Program-made: the position numbers and the translations under genes
The notes under the pieces: model-generated
Databases searched by the model: none
What the model was told of the DNA's origin: nothing
The model's input: the letters and a program-made list of their open reading frames with translations, nothing else
Part shown: positions 1-6,939 of the stretch, piece by piece
How the letters are laid out: each line of letters starts with the position of its first letter
How positions within the stretch are numbered: the stretch's first letter is position 1
NCBI RefSeq assembly: GCF_900110125.1
Contig: NZ_FOCN01000006.1
Location: 1 to 64,000, forward strand
Direction of reading: 5' to 3'
Source: Cryobacterium luteum
GTDB taxonomy: Bacteria > Actinomycetota > Actinomycetes > Actinomycetales > Microbacteriaceae
DNA: 64,000 nucleotides

Positions 1-1
1 C

Positions 2-619
2 AGCGGCCTCGGCGCCGGGCTCACCGCGAACGTCAACATCACCGTGCCGGTGCTCACCCTGATGGGTAAGAGTGAAGAGCCCGGCGAACTCGAAGGCTAC
101 GGGCCGATCGACCCCGAAACCGCCCGCAAGCTGGCCGGCACCGCAACAAGCTTCCTGCGCGTCCTCACCCACCCGCACACCGGCATCGTCCTCGACGTCA
201 GCGCCGAACCCTTCCGAGTACCCGCCGCACTAAAGAAATACCTCCGCCTGCGCGACGGAAGCTGCCGCTTCCCCGGCTGCAACCGCTCCGCCGGGCACAG
301 CGACCTCGACCACACCATCGACAAACAATTCGGCGGCCCCACCACCGCCACCAACCTGCACTTTCTCTCGCCGGCCCACCACAACCTGAAGCACTTCAGT
401 GAATGGAAGGTTGTCGCCGACCCTGACGGTACCCTGAATTGGACCAGCCCTGCCGGCAAGCACTACGCCACCGACCCCGCCACCCGAATCAGCCCCCTCC
501 TACAACAAACCGCGCCAGCACCACCTCCGCCGACCGCACCGGCACCACCCCCGCCCAACTTGTGGACATCCGTCTGGAACACCGACAATTCCGGAGACCC
601 TGACCCCCAACCGTTCTAG
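2..619 (+). CDS. HNH endonuclease of the DUF222/13E12 type (C-terminal part)
   Basis: The gene enters from the left edge and only its last 205 residues are visible. The C-terminal domain is an HNH nuclease fold: RDGSCRFPGC, then DLDHTIDKQFGG, then NLHFLSPAHHNLKH, matching the Cys/Asp-His/His pattern of the actinobacterial DUF222-HNH family. A proline-rich tail (APPPPTAPAPPPP) follows. The family is multicopy in Actinobacteria and its biological role is unsettled. A second, truncated relative lies at 23.6 kb. The frame is open to the window edge, so the true start is outside. Confidence 0.85.
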   Translation, partial: SGLGAGLTANVNITVPVLTLMGKSEEPGELEGYGPIDPETARKLAGTATSFLRVLTHPHTGIVLDVSAEPFRVPAALKKYLRLRDGSCRFPGCNRSAGHSDLDHTIDKQFGGPTTATNLHFLSPAHHNLKHFSEWKVVADPDGTLNWTSPAGKHYATDPATRISPLLQQTAPAPPPPTAPAPPPPNLWTSVWNTDNSGDPDPQPF

Positions 620-677
620 GTCCTTCGCGGCCGCTCGCAAAGGTCGGGCTCGGCGACTGGGCGAGGCAGACTCACGT

Positions 678-742
678 TGTAAATTTACATCGCAAGCTAA
701 TGGCTTACTCTGGCGGCAAACCTTACATCGCGTAAAATGTAA
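678..742 (+). promoter_or_regulatory. Paired dyads in front of the AbrB/PIN operon (likely operators)
   Basis: Two inverted repeats precede the antitoxin. The first is a perfect 12-bp palindrome, TGTAAATTTACA (678-689). The second has arms TTACAT and ATGTAA around 8 bases (723-742), ending 3 bases before the ATG. Both share the TTACAT/ATGTAA half-site, as expected for an AbrB-type antitoxin binding its own promoter as a multimer. Function is inferred. Confidence 0.6.
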
Positions 743-745
743 GCC

Positions 746-1000
746 ATGAAAGCCATCGTCACCCTGAGCAGCAAAGGGCAGCTCACCCTTCCCGCAGCGG
801 TGCGCAAAGCCCTGCGGCTTGAGCAAGGTGATCGGCTCGAAATCTCGATTGACGAGGCTGACAACACCATAACCATCGCGCCGATCGCGAACATCGAAAC
901 GCTCAGCGCGCGCATCTCCAGTTACGTGACCGTCATCGAGCCCGTAATCGACGTTGATGACTATTACCAAGAACATCGAAATGACGAGCGCGCAGATTGA
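746..1000 (+). CDS. vapB: AbrB/MazE/SpoVT-type antitoxin
   Basis: An 84-residue swapped-hairpin DNA-binding protein. The N-terminus (VTLSSKGQLTLPAAVRKAL, then GDRLEI) is the classic AbrB/SpoVT core. The acidic C-terminal tail probably wraps the toxin. It overlaps the PIN toxin by 4 bases, so the two are translationally coupled. The ATG lies immediately after the second dyad with no clear Shine-Dalgarno, suggesting a short or absent leader. Expected role: neutralise the downstream RNase and repress the operon. Confidence 0.88.
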   Translation: MKAIVTLSSKGQLTLPAAVRKALRLEQGDRLEISIDEADNTITIAPIANIETLSARISSYVTVIEPVIDVDDYYQEHRNDERAD

Positions 1001-1392
1001 GCGCTTCTCTGGACGCAAACGTCGTTCTGCGATTGCTGCTCAACGATGTGCCCAAACAGCATGACGCCGCTGTGGCCCTGCTTCAGGCGGGCGGCACCTT
1101 TGTCGTCTCGGATATCGCACTCGTCGAGACGGTGTTCGTATTGGGCAGAGCCTACGGACTCACTCGCGAGCAGCAGCGAGAAGCCATTCATGGTCTCGTG
1201 ATTCTGCCTCAAATCGTCGCAAATGCTTCGCTCTTCGATCGAGCACTGGCGCTGTACGTCAAGCATCCCAAATTGTCATTCGAAGATTGCTACCTCGTGA
1301 CGTCGGCAGACATGACGGCAAATCAACCGCTCTACACCTTCGACCGCAAACTGGCCAGCCAAACGGATGCTCACCTGCTGGTGACCGCCTAG
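997..1392 (+). CDS. vapC: PIN-domain ribonuclease toxin (VapC type)
   Basis: A 131-residue PIN domain. The acidic metal-binding residues are in place: D6 in LDANV, E44 in LVETVFVL, D97 in FEDCY and D116 in TFDRKL. Family members cut RNA, usually tRNA or rRNA, when the antitoxin is lost. The start is a TTG that overlaps the antitoxin stop (TTGA), a weak codon consistent with low toxin output. The pair forms a type II toxin-antitoxin module next to an HNH gene and is probably mobile. Confidence 0.87.
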   Translation: MSASLDANVVLRLLLNDVPKQHDAAVALLQAGGTFVVSDIALVETVFVLGRAYGLTREQQREAIHGLVILPQIVANASLFDRALALYVKHPKLSFEDCYLVTSADMTANQPLYTFDRKLASQTDAHLLVTA

Positions 1393-1412
1393 CAACGCGC
1401 CGGTCAGACGTG

Positions 1413-1715
1413 CTATAGGTCCAAACTCAGCAGATGGTAGCTCAGTGTCTTCCCATGTCCGTCAAGGGTCGGCGACCCCGTCACACCACCGCCGAGCACG
1501 CCAGGCAGTTCGAACACAAAACCGGGCAACTGGGGCAGGGCGGTTCGACGCACATCGCCGGTCACCAGATCACCGAAGTGGGCTGAGACCACCGCCCCGG
1601 TGAGGCGGGGCAACAAATAGCGAAACGCCTCGTCGTCGCGTGGGAACACCGCCAGAATCAGCGTCGACCCCTTATCGCCGGTGCGAACATCCGCCAACAG
1701 ATCGAGCGTGGTCAT
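1413..1715 (-). CDS. AtuA-related small partner protein (ferredoxin-like fold)
   Basis: A 100-residue protein starting MTTLDLLADVRTGDKGST. The ADVRTGDKGS motif is typical of the small domain that follows AtuA/DUF1446 proteins, either fused or as a separate gene. Its ATG overlaps the stop of the upstream AtuA-like gene by 4 bases (ATGA), so the two products are made in step and probably form a complex. The biochemical role is not established. It ends the CitMHS-AtuA operon. Confidence 0.8.
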   Translation of the reverse strand: MTTLDLLADVRTGDKGSTLILAVFPRDDEAFRYLLPRLTGAVVSAHFGDLVTGDVRRTALPQLPGFVFELPGVLGGGVTGSPTLDGHGKTLSYHLLSLDL

Positions 1716-3067
1716 ACCGTCACCTCCAGCAGGTGCACGTCGGTGGGCACCAGGTGCCGCGGAATCAGGCATGACCGAATCGACAGCACCTCGGTGACCG
1801 AGCGACGGGCCCCGCCCCCCGCCGCCGGTCCGTTGGTGTAGAGGGCCTCGACTTCCCAGCCCACGGCATCCGCTGCGTCAAAACTGGCGGCCTGGGCGGT
1901 GACGCGTAGGCGCACCTCGTGGGGGTCGCTGCTGGAGTCCAACCCGCGGAATGCGGCGCCGGCGCCGATGAACTCGACGAAGATGTTCTCGGTGGCCAAC
2001 CCGTGCACCTCGTGCAACCGCTGCCGCACGATGTCACCGGCGAGCTCGGCGCGCTGAAGCGCCCGCGGGCCGGCGTAGCTGATCTGCCCCTCGCCCACCC
2101 AGCCGCCACGAAACCCGAGGGTCACTTTCAGTTCGTCGGGGCGGATGCCGCCGGTCGCGCCCTCGACGGCAACCCGGTCTGGCCCCACCTGGGTGAATGA
2201 CACCCCGGCGAAGTCGGCCGTCACGTCGGGCGTGAGATACGCGGCCGGATCGCCCACTTCGTAGAGCAGCTGTTCCGCGCAGGTGCGAGTGGTTAGCGTT
2301 CCGCCCGAGCCGTCGAGTTTACCGAAGACCGCTGAGCCGTCGGCTCGCACATCGGCGAACGGAAACCCCAGGTGGGCCAGGTTCGGCACCGGCTTGGTCA
2401 CCGGATCCGCGTAGTAGCCGCCCGTCAACTGCCCGGCACATTCGAGCAGATGTCCCACCGCCGTGCCCGCCCCGAGCGTTGCGTAGTCAGAAGCCTGCCA
2501 GCCGAACTCGAATGCGAGGGGCGCAAGGTAGAGAGACGGGTCAGCGAGACGCCCGGTGATCACCACGGTGGCACCGAGTTCGAGCGCGGGAATCACCGCG
2601 TCGGCACCGATATAGGCGTTTGCCGAGACGAGTTCCTCGGTGTGCTCCGACAGCGGCCGACCGGTTTCCCAGACCACGGGATTGTGGCGACGCACCTGCT
2701 CGAGCACGTCGTCGCCGGTGACGGCGGCGACACGCACCGGGCCACCCGCGACCTCGGCGGCGGTGCGAGCCACGAGTTCTGCGGCGGCGAGGGGGTTCGC
2801 GGCGCCGGCGTTGGTGACCACGGTCGTGCCGGTGGCCGTCGTGTGTGGCAGTACCGCACGCATCCGCTTGTCGAGGAGCGGGTCGTAGCCGGCGTTCGGG
2901 TCGATCAGGCGACGGGCCTGGCCGGTGGCGACTGTGCGCTCGCCGAGGCACTCGAAGATGAGGTAGTCGAGGTCGCCGTGCTCGGCCAGGTCGCGGGCCG
3001 GGTCGATGCGGTCACCGGAGAATCCCGCGCCGGCGCCGAGCCGGAGCGTGGTGCGCGCGGTGCTCAC
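1712..3067 (-). CDS. Acyclic terpene utilisation AtuA-like protein (DUF1446)
   Basis: A 451-residue protein beginning with GTG (VSTARTTLRLGAGAGFSGDR). That start overlaps the transporter stop by 4 bases. The frame stays open far upstream, but that part is a shadow of the transporter gene. The N-terminal GAGAGFSGDRIDPA and the motif DLDYLIFECLGERT are those of the AtuA/DUF1446 family, known from Pseudomonas citronellol/geraniol catabolism but widespread with other partners. Operon position between an organic-acid transporter and the small AtuA partner suggests catabolism of an imported acid. The substrate cannot be read from sequence. Confidence 0.82.
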   Translation of the reverse strand: MSTARTTLRLGAGAGFSGDRIDPARDLAEHGDLDYLIFECLGERTVATGQARRLIDPNAGYDPLLDKRMRAVLPHTTATGTTVVTNAGAANPLAAAELVARTAAEVAGGPVRVAAVTGDDVLEQVRRHNPVVWETGRPLSEHTEELVSANAYIGADAVIPALELGATVVITGRLADPSLYLAPLAFEFGWQASDYATLGAGTAVGHLLECAGQLTGGYYADPVTKPVPNLAHLGFPFADVRADGSAVFGKLDGSGGTLTTRTCAEQLLYEVGDPAAYLTPDVTADFAGVSFTQVGPDRVAVEGATGGIRPDELKVTLGFRGGWVGEGQISYAGPRALQRAELAGDIVRQRLHEVHGLATENIFVEFIGAGAAFRGLDSSSDPHEVRLRVTAQAASFDAADAVGWEVEALYTNGPAAGGGARRSVTEVLSIRSCLIPRHLVPTDVHLLEVTV

Positions 3068-4482
3068 GCTGCCCACAGGGGGATAACGCCGGTGGCGATG
3101 GCGACCGCGAGCATGCCAAGGCTCACCAGCCAGGCCCAGCCGATCATGTGGCGAATATGTCGGCCGATGTCGACCTGGCCGAGACCCACGAGCAAGTAGA
3201 ACGCTCCGGTGAGCGGGCTGATGGGGAATCCCATGGTTTCTTCTCCAATGACTGAGGCCTGCGCGAGGTGAAGTGCGCTGATGCCGAACTGGTCTCCGAC
3301 GCCAACGAGCACCGGCAGAAAACCGAAGTAGTAGGCGTCGGGCCCGAAGACGAGGCTGAGCGGAACACCGATGATGCCCACGATCAGCGGAAGTGCCGGC
3401 ATGATCGCGTCGGGAATGAGCAACGCCGTACTCGTGGCCATCGCGTCGATCATGCCGCTGCCCTCGAGCACGCCAAGCAGCACGCCGGCGGCGAGTAGGG
3501 TGCTCGCCATCAGCATCGCGCCCTTCGCGTGCGCGTCGAAACGCTCGCTCTGAATCTGGAGTCCGGGGTAGTTGATCACCAGGGCGAGGCTTGCGGCGAC
3601 CATGAAGACCATCGCGGGGGAGGCGACGGCCGTGATGAGCGTGGCCAGCGTGGCCACGAGCAGAATGGTGTTCACCCACATCAGCTTCGGGCGCAGCAGG
3701 GTCGACTGCAGTGCTGCCTGGTCGGTCGCCACGCCGCCCGAGGTGGGTTCAGAAGACAGCTCGGTCGCCATTGGCCGAGAGCGGATGCCTGCAGCGTCCC
3801 CGCCGCGTGCGCCAGACCACCCGAACCAACGCGGTGCGGGGGAGAAATCGCCGAGTGCGGCACGTTCCAGGCGGTGTGCTTCTCGACGACCAAGCAGGTA
3901 AGCCACACCGAGGGACATCAGGATGCCCGCGATCTGCGCCGGGATGAGCGGCACCCAAATCTCGTTGGCGTCCACGTTTATGGTGGCCGCGGCGCGGGCG
4001 GTCGGTCCGGCCCAGGGCATCAGGTTCATCACGCCGGCACCGAGCCCTACGCAGGTGGTGAGCACGAGGCGGCTCATGCCGAGGCGTTCATAGAGGGGCA
4101 GCATCGCCGGGATTGCGATCAGAAACGTGGTCGCGCCGGCGCCATCGAGATGGGCCACGATGGCCAGGGCGGTGGTGGCCACGGTCACGGTGGCGGGCGC
4201 GCTGCCCGCGAGTTTCACAATGCGGTTGATCACCGGGTCGAACAGCCCGGCGTCGCGCATCACGCCGAAGAACAGAATGGCGAATACGAACATGGCGGTG
4301 ACGCCCACCACTCCGGAGAGCCCGTCCTGAATGAAACCGGCGATTTCGAGCGGCGAGTTGCCGGCCACGAGAGCGGCGAGAATCGGCACCACCGCGAGCG
4401 CGATGACAGCGGCCACATATTGCTTGAGCAGCAGCGCCAGAATGATGGCTATGGTGGCATAGCCCAGAATGGAAAGCATCAT
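3064..4482 (-). CDS. CitMHS-family organic acid/proton symporter
   Basis: A 472-residue, strongly hydrophobic protein with about a dozen predicted membrane segments. HLDGAGATTFL and NLMPWAGPTARAA are characteristic of the CitM/CitH metal-citrate symporters of the ion-transporter superfamily. AAGGGGA sits before tandem ATG codons. It is first in the operon with the AtuA-like gene and is divergent from a LysR regulator across about 70 bases. It probably imports a di- or tricarboxylate, perhaps as a metal complex, which the downstream enzyme processes. The exact substrate is unknown. Confidence 0.85.
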   Translation of the reverse strand: MMLSILGYATIAIILALLLKQYVAAVIALAVVPILAALVAGNSPLEIAGFIQDGLSGVVGVTAMFVFAILFFGVMRDAGLFDPVINRIVKLAGSAPATVTVATTALAIVAHLDGAGATTFLIAIPAMLPLYERLGMSRLVLTTCVGLGAGVMNLMPWAGPTARAAATINVDANEIWVPLIPAQIAGILMSLGVAYLLGRREAHRLERAALGDFSPAPRWFGWSGARGGDAAGIRSRPMATELSSEPTSGGVATDQAALQSTLLRPKLMWVNTILLVATLATLITAVASPAMVFMVAASLALVINYPGLQIQSERFDAHAKGAMLMASTLLAAGVLLGVLEGSGMIDAMATSTALLIPDAIMPALPLIVGIIGVPLSLVFGPDAYYFGFLPVLVGVGDQFGISALHLAQASVIGEETMGFPISPLTGAFYLLVGLGQVDIGRHIRHMIGWAWLVSLGMLAVAIATGVIPLWAA

Positions 4483-4524
4483 TGATCCCCTTAGGTTCCC
4501 TCTGAGTCTGCGTCACGAATACCT

Positions 4525-4549
4525 ATGCGAGCCAACATCAGTTGGGCAT
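4525..4549 (+). promoter_or_regulatory. Composite dyad between the LysR gene and the CitMHS operon
   Basis: CCAAC(ATCA)GTTGG at 4532-4545 is flanked by outer arms ATGC (4525-4528) and GCAT (4546-4549). It lies in the divergent promoter region, just ahead of the LysR start. The position fits an autoregulatory and activating LysR-type site. The role is inferred from position and symmetry only. Confidence 0.5.
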
Positions 4550-4555
4550 AAACTC

Positions 4556-5452
4556 ATGCGGATGAGCATAAATCTGACGGTCTCGCATCTGCGTGGCGTC
4601 GTCGCGCTCGCCGACTGCGGCAGCTTCACGGCCGCGGCACGATCGCTTGGCCTTGCGCAATCTGCCCTCAGTCGCACGATAGCCGATGCGGAACAGCGCC
4701 TGAACGTGAGCCTGTTCGTGCGCACGACACGCAGCGTGCACCCCACCGCCGATGGGCGGGAGGTCACCGAACACGCCCGTCGTATTCTGCTCGGATTCGA
4801 CGCGGGAATGCGCGACATCGAGAGTTTTCTCACTGGCGACCGCGGTTCGGTGTCGATCGCGTGCCTGCCCTCCATCGCCGCGACCTTTCTCCCGCCGCAC
4901 GTTCTGGCATTTCGGCAGGCGAACCCGGGCGTGCGGGTCTCGATCAAAGACGGTCTGCTCGCGAGCACGCTCGCCGAGGTGCGCGCCGGCACGGTCGACC
5001 TAGCGGTGATCGCCACAACCGGTCCGTTGGCCGGTCTGCAGCAGGAACCCATCGGCACGGACTTCTTCTATTGCTCGGTACCGCGCACCCACCGGTTCGC
5101 GTTGCGGGCCTCTGTCGGTTGGGAGGAGCTGGCTGGTGAAGACTTCATTGCCTTCGGCCCCGACAGCAGCATTGAGCGCATCGCTCGGCGGGCCCTCGCC
5201 GAGGCTGGCGCGCAACTTGGTTCAATAATTCCCGCCGAGAATGTGGGTGCTGTGGCCGGGCTCGTGGCCGCCGGCCTCGGCATCACCGCTGTTCCCGGCA
5301 TGGTGCTTCCGATGATGCAATTCGCCGACCTCGCTCACATTCCACTCACTCCTACGGTGACCCGCAATATTTCCATCGCTTACCTGCCCGAGCAGCGCCA
5401 GACGGCCTGCACCCGGGCGTTCATCGAGGTTCTTCGGGCTGCTCGGGCCTGA
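4556..5452 (+). CDS. LysR-family transcriptional regulator
   Basis: A 298-residue LysR protein. The N-terminal winged helix-turn-helix reads HLRGVVALADCGSFTAAARSLGLAQSALSRTI, a textbook LysR start. The remainder is the periplasmic-binding-protein-like effector domain. The frame is open further upstream, but homology begins near MSINLTVSHLRGV, so ATG 4556 (or 4562) is preferred. It is divergent from the CitMHS/AtuA operon and probably activates it in response to the transported acid or a breakdown product. Confidence 0.88.
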   Translation: MRMSINLTVSHLRGVVALADCGSFTAAARSLGLAQSALSRTIADAEQRLNVSLFVRTTRSVHPTADGREVTEHARRILLGFDAGMRDIESFLTGDRGSVSIACLPSIAATFLPPHVLAFRQANPGVRVSIKDGLLASTLAEVRAGTVDLAVIATTGPLAGLQQEPIGTDFFYCSVPRTHRFALRASVGWEELAGEDFIAFGPDSSIERIARRALAEAGAQLGSIIPAENVGAVAGLVAAGLGITAVPGMVLPMMQFADLAHIPLTPTVTRNISIAYLPEQRQTACTRAFIEVLRAARA

Positions 5453-5498
5453 GCGTGTGTCTTCAGTCGCAGCCGAGAATGTCTGACAAGATCTCACA

Positions 5499-6071
5499 AT
5501 GACCAACTCTGAGCTGCACACCATGAGTGTCGGGGAACTCATCGACACCTATTCCGGCATCCTCGACGAGCTCCGCCAGCGTGGACTTATTCGCACGAAG
5601 AACGCTCCGGTCGGTGACCTTGCGGAGTACGCGGCCTCGATCGCCTACGACGGCATCCTGGAGAAAAACTCCGCCAAGTCGTACGATCTGCTCGCCGGTG
5701 ACGGCCGTCGCGTCCAAGTGAAAGTGCGGAACGTCGTCGCGGATACCAGCCCATCGCAGATCTTCTCCGCGATCAGGTCTGATGGATATGACGTGTGTCT
5801 ATTCGTGCTCGTCATAGATAACTGGGTGACCCTGGCAAAGGAATGGTCGCTGGCTGATGTCAAAGTGCATGGTCGTTTCCAGGCGCACACGAACTCCGTC
5901 ACCGTGCGGATTGGGAAGGTGATGGTGATCGGCACCGATGTCACACTGACACTACAGTCGGCGTGGACAGACATGCGGGCAGTCATGGCCACAGCCGACG
6001 ATGCCTTGTTGGGATGCTTGTGCCAGTCGGCGGCACTTCCCGGCATTGGGGAGGTCGATGGCTCTATCTGA
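5499..6071 (+). CDS. Restriction-fold protein resembling DUF6998
   Basis: A 190-residue protein of unknown function. The N-terminal helix (MSVGELIDTYSGILDELRQRG) and VGDLAEYAASIAYDGILEKNSAKSYDL precede GRRVQVKVRNV. The spacing of E(YAA), D(L) and QVKxR resembles a PD-(D/E)XK nuclease core as in DUF6998 proteins, often found in defence or accessory loci. It opens an AT-richer accessory segment that runs to about 9 kb. A nuclease activity is possible but not shown. Confidence 0.55.
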   Translation: MTNSELHTMSVGELIDTYSGILDELRQRGLIRTKNAPVGDLAEYAASIAYDGILEKNSAKSYDLLAGDGRRVQVKVRNVVADTSPSQIFSAIRSDGYDVCLFVLVIDNWVTLAKEWSLADVKVHGRFQAHTNSVTVRIGKVMVIGTDVTLTLQSAWTDMRAVMATADDALLGCLCQSAALPGIGEVDGSI

Positions 6072-6183
6072 ACGTCTCAACATACGACCAGGCTTGCTCG
6101 TCCGAAGCATCCGGCCCCGAACTGGGTGCAGAAGCGTGTCGCATTCGCTGTGGGACGAATTTCCACCCTTATAGGGTAAAAAT

Positions 6184-6900
6184 ATGCCCGATCAAGAAAC
6201 TGCCCAAGTGCCTGATGAACTGTTGAAATCAACGGACGGCGATCACGAGAATGTCGAATCTCTGGCTGACCAGCCCGAACTTGAGATGTCCGAAGAACAC
6301 GTCGATAGCGAGTCCGCCCTTACACGCGTCTGTTCCGCCTGCAGCGTTCAGTCTCAGACCCAGGGGGAATACTGTCCTAATTGTGGCAAGGGCTTTCTCA
6401 AAGCCAATGCGTGGAAAAACCGTAGAGTGCGCGTGGCTGCAATCGTCATTGCGGCCGTGGTGTTGCTCGGTGGGGCCGGCGCGGCGATTGCAACGACTGT
6501 CGCGCACAACAATGAAGTCGTAGCCGCAGAAGCGTCTGCGAAAGCAGCACGAATTGAGAAAGATAAGGTGGCAGCACGATTGGCCGCAACGGCAAAAGCC
6601 CAAGAAGAGGCCGACGACGCCGAGCGTGCAATCCGTCTATCGATGGTGGGTGAAGTCGAAGGTTCGATCACCACTGATGCGCAGAAAAGAGTCAGTGAAG
6701 AGACTCTCGAAGGACCGATTTTGCGGTCGTCCTGTACGCCGCTTGGCGGTGGCTCCACGGACGATCTCACGGCGCTCACCACAACATTTTCCTGCATAGC
6801 GATTAGCAAGGAAAATGCTGATGGAACAGCTAGCGGTTACAGATTTTCAGCGACAGTGAACTGGAATGACGGGTCATATACGTGGCACCTTGGTGACTAA
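6184..6900 (+). CDS. Zinc-ribbon protein with one membrane segment
   Basis: 238 residues in four parts. There is an acidic N-terminus, then a zinc ribbon with C50-x2-C53 and C64-x2-C67 (CSAC, CPNC). A hydrophobic segment at about 83-105 follows, then a charged Ala/Glu/Lys stretch likely to be a coiled coil, and an outer domain of about 90 residues. Cytosolic zinc ribbons joined to a membrane helix are common in actinobacterial envelope proteins of unknown role. Codon use is more AT-rich than the surrounding chromosome, suggesting acquisition with its neighbours. Confidence 0.6.
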   Translation: MPDQETAQVPDELLKSTDGDHENVESLADQPELEMSEEHVDSESALTRVCSACSVQSQTQGEYCPNCGKGFLKANAWKNRRVRVAAIVIAAVVLLGGAGAAIATTVAHNNEVVAAEASAKAARIEKDKVAARLAATAKAQEEADDAERAIRLSMVGEVEGSITTDAQKRVSEETLEGPILRSSCTPLGGGSTDDLTALTTTFSCIAISKENADGTASGYRFSATVNWNDGSYTWHLGD

Positions 6901-6939
6901 ATAGGGTGTGCAAAGCTAATCACTGTTTGTTGTTGATAA

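Noticed and set aside
3068..3679. N-terminal extension of the AtuA-like gene
   Set aside because: The extra ~200 residues lie inside the CitMHS gene in another frame and are Arg/His-rich shadow sequence; GTG 3067 overlaps the transporter stop.
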